Shown piece by piece: positions 23,527 to 33,648 of a DNA stretch of 64,000 bases. A program made the translations under genes and the position numbers. Numbering within the stretch: position 1 is the stretch's first letter; each line of letters starts with the position of its first letter. The stretch lies in assembly GCA_025201345.1 (NCBI GenBank), contig JAIXMG010000015.1:620001-684000 (forward strand), written 5' to 3'. The DNA is from Thamnidium elegans. Taxonomy: Eukaryota; Mucoromycota; Mucoromycetes; Mucorales; Mucoraceae. The notes beneath the pieces were generated by a model. The model had not been told where the DNA came from, searched no databases, and saw nothing but the letters and a program-made list of their open reading frames with translations.

Positions 23527-25250
23527 ATGCCTGCATCTTTTATTACATTTAATATTATACCAGACCTTGATACAATCCATACATTTGATAACGATACAGG
23601 GCTAACACTACCCAACGAATCATTTACCATTACTGGCACAGTCGAAGTGACTCTAGCACGACCTATACAAATCCGACAACTCTATGTACAGTTTCAAGGC
23701 AATATCGACTGTGTGATATCGACGTCTGATTTTTACTTCAACAGTATGCAGCCACTAGACAACCCTTACGGCGATGAAATCCCCATCGATAAATGGAATA
23801 CGATTGATTCAAGCGAAATTGGATTTATAGATAAACTCACACGGAAAGCCCTAGGACAGGCCAATGCGAATTTCACTATAGCAGATCAACGTGTTAATAT
23901 CTTAAATCAATCACAAGTGTTACCCATTGGCAAATCCAGTTGGCCATTTTCTTTAACAATCCAGAATACGCATACGCTACCCTCTTCCGTCTTTTTACCT
24001 CATCATTTGATCCAGTATCACCTCTTTGCGAAAATCAAACTGAATTCGCTAAGTGAACGTGTCAAGTTTACCTATTGGAACGCACGCATGAATACTTTGG
24101 GTTTAAATAATGTCAATTGTACTGACAATCCCAGGCAATCAGGTGACTCGTTGTCGCCACTACCTTCATTGTCACCCAGCACCAGTAACTCTCAGGTTGT
24201 GTCACCACCACCAACTTGGGTCTATAGCGATAGTGTTAGTAAATTACCTAAATCAAATCGTCGGCAATTGTTAGGGACAAATAAAATGATCCAGTTTTAC
24301 CGTCACTCATACCCGAGCCTGTATTCTCTTTACAGCGTACCGCGTATTCGATATCGAGGAAGTAGAAAAGACCGTATTCAATACGAAATTGGAATGTCGA
24401 AATTCACTTGTTTACAAAACAAGAAATTTGATTTTGTGTGCAAGTTTGAACCAGTTGCAAATGATTGTAAAATTGAATCACTCGAGTTTTATTTAGAGCA
24501 AAATGAATCATATCCGTAAGTAATCAAATGATGTTACGCGAAATGGCGCATATTAAAAACTGGTTTTGTAATCATTTTGTTACACGACATTTTGGTTTCT
24601 TCTTTTTAGAATAAGAGCTGGTGATTATAATTCACTTTATCAGATTTTACCAGATACTATGGTACCAAGGTACCGCAAATTTTCTCGTAAAGTATTATAT
24701 ACTTTGAAAAAAATAAAAAATTAATGTTTTATTCTAGGCACAAAGCATTATATGCAAAATTATGAGAGTGGAACAGAACTAAGTAAACTCCCCTCCCTCC
24801 TTATTTTTATTATAGAACAAACCCTGTATAGTTAATTCTGTTACTTACATAATTTTTTTCTCTCTCTTAGAGCTAACTCTGTTATTGAATTTACCACAAA
24901 TTGCACCAACAATGAAGACACCAATCTTACAAATTTGTCATAAATTAAGATTGATACTAAAATTTGAAAATGAACAAGAGAGAAACATGTCGCTTAGCTT
25001 CCCCTTATCAGTCGGTACGGTTCCAGGAATACAATCGGTGGGTAGCTCTAATCACGATCATACCAATGCCATGATGCAAGAAGACCGACATAGCAATATT
25101 GAAGGTTTACATGTGAGACAAGAACTTGACCAATGGTTATTGACGCCAGATCATCATCACTATACTGGTTATTTTGATAAATTACCAAGTTACATGGATG
25201 CTATTGAAGAAGGAAATCCACCTTCTCCGTTTATCGAAGATAACATTTAA
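23527..25250 (+). CDS. Arrestin-like (alpha-arrestin family) protein, second gene
   Basis: Four exons (23527-24515, 24610-24686, 24738-24782, 24871-25250) give 496 residues. The second donor (GTAAAG at 24687) was chosen because only it keeps frame into the 45-nt third exon. The Arrestin_N signature appears as 'WPFSLTIQNTHTLPSSVFLPHHLIQYHLFAKIKL' spread over residues about 138-172. The C domain runs through 'YEIGMSKFTCLQNKKFDF' and 'ILQICHKLRLILKFE'. A Ser/Pro-rich linker (about residues 205-235) separates the two, and 'LPSYMDAIEE' near the end is a PY-like region without a true PPxY. Such proteins are adaptors for ubiquitylation of membrane transporters. The two arrestins of the window are only distantly alike. 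Confidence 0.82.
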
Positions 25251-25691
25251 AAAAAAAAGGAACTTTTTTTTTAATAAAGCTGTTGTAATTATTTATTATC
25301 ACTGAAAATAAAAACGTTTCTCCCCCCAACAAAAGGCGACATTTGTATGGACATACAAGAATTTATAACGTATGACAAGCAACGAGGTGGAGCTTATTTT
25401 TAATATAAACTCCGTTATAAATTATAATATGTGTATGTGCGATGCTGTGTGCTTCCATGGAGGGAAAGAATTACGAAAATAAACTTGATCTTTTATCCAT
25501 TTTAATTTTCCCTTCTTTTGTTCTTCTTTTTCTTTTTCCTTTTTTCCTTTTCCTTTTTTTTACTTCAAAAAGAATACACCCTTTTCTTTTTTACTTTTAT
25601 ATCATACACATCATTCTTTTTGAAAAAGTATACTAGCACACCAAAAAAAGCACACACATACAAAAAAAGAAGAAAAAAAAAAGCGTAGATT
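25251..25691. other. Intergenic, CT-rich promoter stretch
   Basis: 3' end of the arrestin gene, then a pyrimidine-rich block (25508-25565) and A-rich leader before the ATG at 25692. A 64-codon frame at 25442-25636 is low-complexity and not a gene. Confidence 0.45.
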
Positions 25692-26653
25692 ATGGGCGTA
25701 GTTCAGTCAAAGAAGAGAGAGGTTAAAGCATATGCTAGTAAATACAGCAACAGTTTAATGCAGTACAGCTCCTCGGCCACATCATCACAGCACCAAACAA
25801 ACTCGACTCTATCCAACAAAAAGCAAATTGAAAGCGATACAGCATCTAAAAAGACGTCCATTTACTCTACTGACAGCACCTCAAGATCTGCCACACCTGC
25901 AACTGTGGTTAGCACTAGCAAGAACATTGCATCTGCTTATAAAAATAAAGAGCTCCCAGATATCATACATTTTGAGACAACAAGTATTCCCATTACACAC
26001 CAGTCTAACAGTTTTTACTTGCCAAAGGACTGGGATGTAAAAGAATATCAATATAATGTAAATATGTCAAATTATATACGGAATAAGGTATTAATTTTTT
26101 TTTCTTCTGAGATTGTAGCTTCATTTTGCGCTCAAGAGGCTATTTGCAGGGTAAGAAAAGGAGGGATTTTTTTTTTGTTAAGAATATAGTACTGAAAAAA
26201 GAAATTCTATAATAGAAATGTCACACAGGCAGTCGCACCAAAACTAAAAAAGGGTGCTCATGTCGTTCAAATGGGTACATGCTCAGGCCCATGGATAATG
26301 GTACTAATATAATTTAAGTAAGGTCTGCAGGTTACATAGTGGTCTGATATTTTTTTCTTATTTTTAATTAGGATATGGCAACTCAATATCCGCAATGCAC
26401 ATTTACAGCTGTAGAAGTTACACCTGGCAGTTTACAAGCTTTACAAGATTTACCTTCATTACCTAATATAAACTATCAAAGAGACACAAACTTTAACGAT
26501 GGATTGGATTTTGAAGATAGTTCGATTGATTATATACATTTTAGAAGTATGGGTGTTACTATAGGTGTAGATAAATGGACAAACCTATATAAAGAAGTTC
26601 GCCGAATTTTAAAACCAGACGGAATTATTCGAATTGAAGAAATACACAATACA

Positions 26654-26687
<34 letters not shown>

Positions 26688-27240
26688 GCATTAATTTTTT
26701 CTTATATATATAAACAAATAGCCTTCAGGAACTGTAATGATTGAATCTTTTATTGAAACACGTAAATACTAACCCCCTTTTATTTTTAAAAAATCATAAT
26801 ACTAATATATTTATTTAAAAAGTTAGACAAATTTTGGCTGATCACAACCAAGATTTTGATATTGCGCCTAAACATGGTACTATTCTTCAAGAAAATGGTT
26901 TCCAAGTTATCGAATCAAAAAAGAAGAAAGTTTGCTATGGTAACAGTTTTTTTTTTTTAAAAAAAAAACAAATACATAAAAAAAAGAGCAGTCCATTTAA
27001 TATTTTATGATAGGTGGAGAAGATAAGTTGAGTGAAGATTTAGTTATCGTTATTCTTAATGTGTTTGAAGATCTTGGTCCAGTTTTAGCACCACGTTTAG
27101 GCTTAGATGTTGAAGACTATAGACATCGTGTCGAAATGATTTGTGCTCAGTGTGTCAGAAATAATACTCATATGGATTGGTATTCTTGGGTGGCTAAATT
27201 GGCACCTGAATCTGCTAGTTCAACACTAACAACTACTTAA
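25692..27240 (+). CDS. SAM-dependent methyltransferase, possible myristoylated
   Basis: Seven exons (25692-26087, 26119-26150, 26216-26300, 26372-26653, 26722-26761, 26823-26939, 27014-27240) give 392 residues in frame. After a Ser/Thr-rich disordered N-terminus of about 100 residues comes a class I methyltransferase fold. Motif I is 'VVQMGTCSGPWIMDMA' (VLDxGxGxGxW-type, with Met/Thr/Cys variations), followed by 'AVEVTPGSL', 'NYQRDTNFNDGLDFEDSS' (motif around the acidic loop) and 'ILKPDGIIRIEEI' (post-motif strand). The start MGVVQSKK has Gly2 and Ser6, as in N-myristoylated proteins, so membrane attachment is possible. The substrate is unknown; similar fungal proteins are annotated only as methyltransferase-domain proteins. 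A T12A10 block lies in intron 6. Confidence 0.85.
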
Positions 27241-27780
27241 ACTTGTTAAAAAACCATATCACTCTTTATGCAAAAATCTCCCTTCTTTTTTTTATCACAC
27301 TTACTCTCTCTCTTTCTCTATCTTTACTACTATTACTACTGTTCCTTGTATTATTATAACTGTTATTATGCTTATTTCTTTATATAAACTTAATTCAGAC
27401 CGGTTTTTTAACCTGTTTGTTAATCCCTTTTTTTTTATATATATCTGTTTGTTTTTTTTTGTTTTTTTTAATAGCATCATATTAATAGGCAAGGATTACC
27501 AATTTTAGTCATAATGAATCGTATTGCGTTATTGTTTCAACTTCTTTAGTATTTACATGTTATTATGTGTGCCCCCTTTTTTTTGTAATAAATACTGTGG
27601 GATAAAAGGAGGTCTCATGACTCATTTTATTAAAGAAATGAAAAACCAATAAACCATGGTACACTAAAAAAAGATACCTTTAAAAGGCAACTAGCTCCTT
27701 TCACAGAAAATCTATAAATTGTTAGTGTTTTTTCCTATGTTCGGCACATTTCTTTCCGTTTCACTTTTTTTATTGTTATT
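27241..27780. other. Intergenic, nothing recognised
   Basis: 3' region of the methyltransferase gene with CT-repeats (27303-27315), then T-rich promoter DNA of the amino-acid transporter. No gene or repeat beyond homopolymers. Confidence 0.5.
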
Positions 27781-29388
27781 ATGAAATCAGCCTCTTATGG
27801 AGCTACGGAACCTTTAATACAACGAAATGATATCTTATTAACTGAATCGGAAAGAGATTTACTTCAATCGGATAGACCTGGTTATGGCTCACGTTCTAAA
27901 ATTGAAAGTGCATTTAATCTTGTCAATTCTACAGTCGGAGCCGGTATTATAGGTTTACCTTTTGCAATCTATTTAGCTGGTTTCTGGACAGCTGTTATAT
28001 TATCTCTCTTTGTTGCGTTGATCTCCCAATTAGGTTTATATATGTTGGTTGTATCTGGTCAAAGATCTGGCTCTTACAAGTATGCTGCCTTAATGGAATA
28101 TGTAATGGGAAAAACTGGATTTTATTTCTTGAATTTTCTTATACTTGTTCAAGCTTCTGGCGCTTGCGTTAGTTATTTTATACGTAAGCGTTTATTATTA
28201 TTATTATTATTATTTAGATAAAAAGGGGGGATATATACTATGCATAACGTCATCTAAATTTTATTTCTTTTTAGTCATTGGAGATACAATTCCTGTATTA
28301 TTACAATTATATTTCCCTCAATATTCAAGTTTTACAGAAAGATCACTTGTCATATCACTTATTGCAATCTTTTTGGTATGTAGTTTTATTTTTAATATAT
28401 GCAAATAATTAGACTAAAAAGAATATAATAGGTATTCCCTTTAAACTTATCAAGATCTATTGGAGCAGTTGCAAGTTGGTCTATTTTATCAGTGTTATGT
28501 TTACCACTTATCATATTAACTCTGCTTATCAGAGCTCCTGCTTATGCAAAGTCACATGAATCACCGTTAAATTGGGAGGGACCTGATATCTTTGGTGCTC
28601 TCGGTATTTTGGCGTTTGCATTTGCATGTTCTCACGTTTGCTTTAGTGTCTTTTTAAGTCTTAAGGATCAAACGACCAAGTCATGGACGATTACCACTAC
28701 ACTTGCGTCCATCATGAGTTGGACCGTTTCCATCTCATTTGCTGTCATTGGATACCTTAGTTTCGGAAAAGACGTTCAACCTAACCTCTTTTTAAATTTC
28801 CCTGATGATGATCTCATAGTAAATATAGGAAGATTTGCACTAGGATTTAGTATGATTCTAACTATTCCGTAAGTTATATAAATTTAATACACGTCAAAGT
28901 TTTATAGTAACAAGTATATTAGAATGGGTTTTTATCCTACAAGAGAAGCTGTTCAAAAATTATTAGGTTTTGAAACAGCTACAAGACAACCTAGTAATGC
29001 TCAACATTATTCGGTTACAATCGTATTGTTTACATTGATCACAATACTAGGCATAACTGTACGCTCATTAGGAAAAGTCTATGCGTTGATTGGTGGATTT
29101 GCAGCCACTTTTTTGGCTTATATTCTTCCAGGTATTGCGTGCTTAGTAACAAGAAGATATCCACAGGTGGAGGGATTAGTCACAACCCAACCAGATGACG
29201 AGACTACTGCAAAGTCTCCTTTACTTGCAGATCGCACTTGCTCTACCTCTTCTGACGAGATGATTATGGCCCCTATTATTATAGATGATACTATACCCAA
29301 GTTTGGTTTATTAGACTTTTCTGCTGTTGTTTTAGTTATCTGGGGTACCGTCGTCATGATATTTGCTACTTCTGGTGTTTTTAAATAA
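27781..29388 (+). CDS. Amino-acid transporter, AAAP family (AVT-like)
   Basis: Four exons (27781-28183, 28275-28375, 28432-28868, 28923-29388) encode 468 residues with about 11 membrane segments. The first segment has the family hallmark 'NLVNSTVGAGIIGLPFAI' (residues about 44-62). 'FGALGILAFAFACSHVCF' near the middle matches the conserved sixth-segment region of SLC38/AVT proteins. The hydrophilic start (MKSASYGATEPLIQR) and a Thr/Asp-rich loop before the last segment are cytosolic or lumenal. AVT proteins move neutral or other amino acids across the vacuolar membrane with protons. The exact substrate and direction are not visible. Introns fall inside transmembrane coding regions and all phases close exactly. 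Confidence 0.88.
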
Positions 29389-31080
29389 TATATAAAAACA
29401 CGTGTATATATTATATAATGTAGATAATTATATATGTTCGAGAAATAAATAAATATATATTTTTTAAATTAAAGAATTGCCGAATTAAAATAAGAAGTAC
29501 GACCAAAAATACATCAAAAACGCGTGCTGGACAATTCTTGCCGTCCCCAGTGTATAACCTTAAATAAAAAGGTTTCAAAGCTAAATTGGATAGTGTACTT
29601 ATGCCGAAGGGAAAATCACCCAATGAAAATACATAAAAATTATGTAACAAACCAATCACAGCCCTCATATTCTGTAACAGACCAATTAGAAACCATGTAT
29701 AAATAGACTTATCATCAACTTTAGCTGATGTTGAATAGGTTACAGTTGTAATACAGTCAAACCTATGGAAATTGGCGTTTTCACAAAAATAATTGTCACT
29801 TTCATAAAAATGATTAAAGCTTCCAAAGTAGAGGTATTTTAAATCAAGTTTCTTAAAACAGCCCCAACGGAGTTGCTGTGTGGTTTCCTATTTCCAAATG
29901 AAAGAAGGGTTTGAATACTTCCTGCTTATTAAAAGTAATACTAGAATACTCAAAGCAACGTAAGTGTGTTTTAGAGTTCCTAATAGCGGTACTTTCTTGT
30001 GTTAGCGATGTCGTAGCCTTCAAAGCAACTTAATAGCAATGGAAAATATAAAGAAAGGAGATAACGTATTATTTTACTTTTTATATACAAAAAAAAGAAA
30101 TAGTATTATCTGTTTTGATTGATCATGGCCGCAAAAAAAAGTAAGGTAATAGAATGCTGGAAGTATCAGCCGAGATACCATTTGTTAGTGAAGATTACCC
30201 AGAATGTGGCGCTAGTTTCAGGAGATTTTCATTTAATAATGTCATAGCGAAGATCATGTTCGTCATAAAAGATTAATCACAATAGTCAGCTTGAAGTGTA
30301 GCAAATGTAATAATGTCCTTACAAATCATACTTTTTTTGCTAGAAAGGGACTTGACCTTGGCCTCAAAAGAAAGGAGGTTTGCAAAAAGCACAATAGATA
30401 AAACTGCCAAAGCGAGACATTGTGATTAATAATTATGTAAACTGCCTTTCTCATATTTTTCTGCTTACCAAACGTATGACCTAAAAAAGCCTAAAGGCAA
30501 TGATCAATACCGTGATGAATACAAGGAGATAAAAAAAACACCAGGTTTTACTGAGGGCCTAGGGTTTTACACGCACCTAGTATCAGACAAAACGGGTCAA
30601 GCCTCACGCAATGCTGAATTCCAAAGTCATCACTAATTTGAGCCAAAACCTTCAACTTAAATAGCCTCCAATCACATTAAATAAAGGGCCAAGGGTATTA
30701 CGCGCACCTTGTACCAAACATAACGGGTCCAGCATCACAGCCTTCAAGCCTCACGCTATGCTGGATTCCTCTATTTGAACTAACTGCTTTGTGAATTGTC
30801 AGAGAAAAAAAAAGTTTTAGTGGTTTAAATCACAATTTTTTTCGCAGTTTTTTATCATTCGTCGTCATTAAAGATTTTTTTTGAATACAGTTTAATTCTA
30901 TTTTTCTCAAAGAAAAAAAAAACCTTTCATCACACATCTTTTAAGTGAAAATAGCCTACATGTCTGATCTATGAAAGGATAATTTGTTTTTAAAAAAAAC
31001 TTAATCTTACTGCCATGATAATTAAAAAATACCTAACTCGTAGCAATAGACACTTATATATCTGATCATGAGACTCCTTC
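29389..31080. other. Gene-poor DNA with repeat relics
   Basis: No intact gene. At 29753 the word CAGTCAAACCT, a common outer sequence of pogo/Tc1-type elements, may be one end of a decayed MITE. Around 30270-30410 a frame reads 'KCSKCNNVLTNHTFFARK' with a C-x-x-C pair, which may be a relic of a zinc-binding protein. Two diverged copies of a non-coding unit lie at 30550-30623 and 30688-30771. Confidence 0.45.
30550..30771. repeat. Duplicated about 75-bp non-coding unit
   Basis: Unit 1 (30550-30623) GGGCCTAGGGTTTTACACGC...AAAACGGGTCAAGCCTCACGCAATGCTGAATTCC and unit 2 (30688-30771) GGGCCAAGGGTATTACGCGC...ATAACGGGTCC...AAGCCTCACGCTATGCTGGATTCC are direct repeats. Unit 2 carries a short internal duplication (GCATCACAGCCTTCAAGCC). 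They are clearly GC-richer than the surroundings. The units could be part of an LTR, a subtelomeric-type repeat, or a regulatory array. Confidence 0.6.
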
Positions 31081-31096
31081 TCTGGCAGGCTTTGTC

Positions 31097-31363
31097 TTGG
31101 ACCACCGAAGTCTTGTTTCCACATATATTGGACAATTTGACAAAATTACTGACGCTAAGGCTAATCTTGAGAGAAAAATGAGGACTGCGTACTTTGCCAA
31201 GCATCCCAAGAGAAAACGAGGTCCAGGCTTAAAGGTGAATCTTGAAAAACTGTGGTCATCTTCTAAGCTAGATGATTCAGTCGAAATCGAAGGAAATAAA
31301 ACTTTAGAAGCATCTATTTGTTGTACTTACGTAGTATATTCAATGATACAAATTTATACATAA
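31097..31363 (+). pseudogene. Coding-like fragment, unidentified
   Basis: A frame reads 'YIGQFDKITDAKANLERK' then 'AYFAKHPKRKRGPGLKVN', a normal-looking basic protein segment. It has no ATG at its head and fades into AT-rich DNA. It may be an upstream part of the exonuclease relic further right, with the DIRS fragment inserted between, but that link is unproven. Confidence 0.25.
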
Positions 31364-31884
31364 CTTATACAAGTATATGTTCTCACATATTGCTTACATA
31401 AGTTATACACAAATGTTGTATATTACATATAACTACTCAGACACTTTCTATTGTTCTCTTTTATCGATTATATAAGCATTAGACTGTTTTAATTCTTATC
31501 AAGGACAGATAACTGGTTCATAAATAATGCCCCAATTATTTTGAATGAACAAGCCTCTATCCTGGATCTTTTATTTAGAAAAGCCAATTAGAAAGATAAT
31601 AAGCATTACCGCTGTAACAATTGACCTTCTAAAGAAACTATTTATATTTCCAAATTGCTCATCCACTATTAGATGGTTAACATTGTCCATGTTTCATATT
31701 AAGTGGATAAGCGCTTATTTAACTTATTTTGTATATAAGGCACACATTATTTCATTAATAAAAACAAGAATCCCTTTTTAAAGTCTGATAAATTCTACGT
31801 TTATTTTCTTTTTTTTTCTTTTTTTTGATATTTACTCTTATTAACATAATCGTCAATATCACAGTACTAAATTGTTCATTGTCC

Positions 31885-32593
31885 ATCAAAAATTTTAAAA
31901 TTTTTTGAGTATCGTCTTCGTTTTTTGGTTTTTCCAGTATACCATTGGCTTGCATATTTTCTTCATCCTCATTAGTATCGGATACCAATATTGAGTCGGC
32001 TACCAGGGTGTTACTAGTACTATCTTTTTTATCTTCCTCTGCTTTATCTGTTGCAGTACTAGTGGTATCATTTTCCACGGTGGGTACGCATATAGTCCAG
32101 TTTTTGGACACTTCTGTAGGAAAGCATCTATTGCTATCGCCTTCGGATCCGGTCTTAGACTCCAGTACCTTTCCAGTTGGGTGTTCTCTCTCGACGCAAA
32201 CATGTTTATCTTCAAAGGTCCCCATTTCTTCTGAATTTTTTGAAATAACTTCCTCGGTATTGTACTCTCGTACAGCGGTTTCCTGGTCCTCGACAATTTG
32301 TCCGCTTCCACATTGTTGATTCCCTTGATATGTTGGTATATCACGTTCAATTTGTATCGATTGCAAAGGTCTTGAATTCTCACTGCATAATCCTGCAAGC
32401 GTACTGACGCTGTACCTCCTGCCTTGGTAGTATATTTTATTGAGGTTTTGTTGTCTGTTAAAATCTTGATTGTGCTGTTTTTGAATTTTGGGGCATGCAA
32501 CTTCAGAGCAAAATATATGGCCATCAGCTCTCTTACGTTGATTGACATTAATTTCAAGGAAGTGGCTTCAATCCCAGTTGGTAGTCGAAACAT
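31885..32593 (-). mobile_element. DIRS-type retrotransposon fragment (RNase H end)
   Basis: Minus-strand frame 32593-32000 has RNase H motifs 'NVRELMAIYFALKL' (Glu), 'ILTDNKTSIKYTTKAGG' (Asp) and 'NNVEADKLSR' (Asp). These are followed by 'INMFASRENTQLERYWS' and 'YAYPPWKMI', the block that follows RNase H in DIRS/Ngaro/PAT elements. Right after 'VLVTPW' the frame has a TAG and then continues with 'PTQYWYPILMRM', so a Trp codon was probably lost. The reverse transcriptase, methylase and recombinase domains are absent. It is a dead fragment, oriented against the exonuclease relic next to it. Confidence 0.75.
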
Positions 32594-32619
32594 ACAGAAT
32601 AATTTTACTCGTTCTAAAT

Positions 32620-32871
32620 CGTGCCTTTAAACTCGATGTACCATCTACGAACGGAAAATTAAATATTGGTATTTTCTGTTATAATAGAGGTGTTATATAT
32701 AGAAGTTGCTCGCGCTTGGATAAAATCTGTGCATATGTTCTTAAGTTGCACTTACCTAAAACACCAAATTTGAGGTGTGGTAATTGGGAAGTCCCTCATT
32801 TATCAGAAGAACAAAAATACTATGCAGCTATTGATACTTGGGTTGGATTAGAAATATTTGCAATTGTTCAA

Positions 32872-32904
<33 letters not shown>

Positions 32905-33425
32905 GGAAAATATGGTAAATCAATTTGCGTTAAAACCGGAAAATCATTATTCAATGACGATGCTTGGAAAGGCGCACAAGCAGTACTTGAGGAAATCTGA
33001 TTAGGTCACGTATCAGATATTAAAGATGGCTATCCTCTTTATACGGAAGTTGGTTAACATAAAAATGTCCTAATGGTGTATAAATGTGCTAGGGGAACAA
33101 GCTCGGTAGAAGGAGCAGTGCTTATGTATACAGTTAAAAAATTTGCAGGACCAAGATTAACTGATATGGTTTCAGCTGACTAACGATTATATCAAAACAT
33201 TGACGTAAATCTCTTTTATATATATGTATATCCTAAGTTATTAATACGTTGAGAATGAAGTTGAAACACGCACCTGTTGATGATTACTTTTGTAATCGAG
33301 TTGGAAATGCTTTTGAGTATAAACAAACTAAAGAAACTTTTAGAATTGTTGTATTGCCTTTGCAAATTATGAAAGAGTTCAACATAGAGCCTGCTGTTGT
33401 AAATGACTTTGACATCAAAATTTAA
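32620..33425 (+). pseudogene. Relic of WRN-like 3'-5' exonuclease gene
   Basis: In the plus strand, 'LRCGNWEVPHLSEEQKYYAA' followed by 'IDTWVGLEIFAIVQ' matches the C-terminal Exo III region (Y-x-x-x-D) of DnaQ/RNase D-WRN type 3'-5' exonucleases. The frame then hits a T29 tract (32876-32904) at the position of an intron and resumes with 'RGTSSVEGAVLMYTVKK', 'LTDMVSADYRL' (with a TAA instead of Tyr) and 'FNIEPAVVNDFDIKI', ending at TAA 33423-33425. Earlier exonuclease motifs are not visible, and several stops interrupt it. It ends exactly where the repeated unit at 33426 begins. It may once have been part of a larger multidomain or transposon-linked gene. Confidence 0.5.
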
Positions 33426-33460
33426 GGTTAATTCTTGGTACGCCACCAGTGTCAATTTAT
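33426..33460 (+). repeat. Direct-repeat unit flanking the PD-(D/E)XK block, left
   Basis: GGTTAATTCTTGGTACGCCA... to ...GTGTCAATTTA, matched in the same orientation at 38254-38299, where a 12-bp insertion breaks the match. Together they flank the 4.8 kb block with the two convergent copies. Confidence 0.55.
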
Positions 33461-33648
33461 GACGTAACTTTTTCATGCACCTTCAACAAATAACAAGTAA
33501 AACCAAGTTTTTTTTTTAATTACGTATAAGTACGTGGGAATATAAATCATAGTTAAATAAACCCCTCCTTATCATCCTTTTCTTTTCCTTTTTTTTTAAA
33601 CAAAGAATTCAAATACAAACAAATAAATATTTCAAAAAGAGCTTCCCT

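Noticed and set aside
25442..25636. 64-codon frame in the promoter of the methyltransferase
   Set aside because: Mostly Phe/Leu from pyrimidine-rich promoter DNA.
31945..32319. Plus-strand Ser/Val-rich frame
   Set aside because: Shadow of the antisense DIRS fragment.
31755..32366. 203-codon minus frame, acidic, over the DIRS fragment
   Set aside because: Out-of-frame reading of the DIRS RNase H region; the in-frame version has clear motifs.
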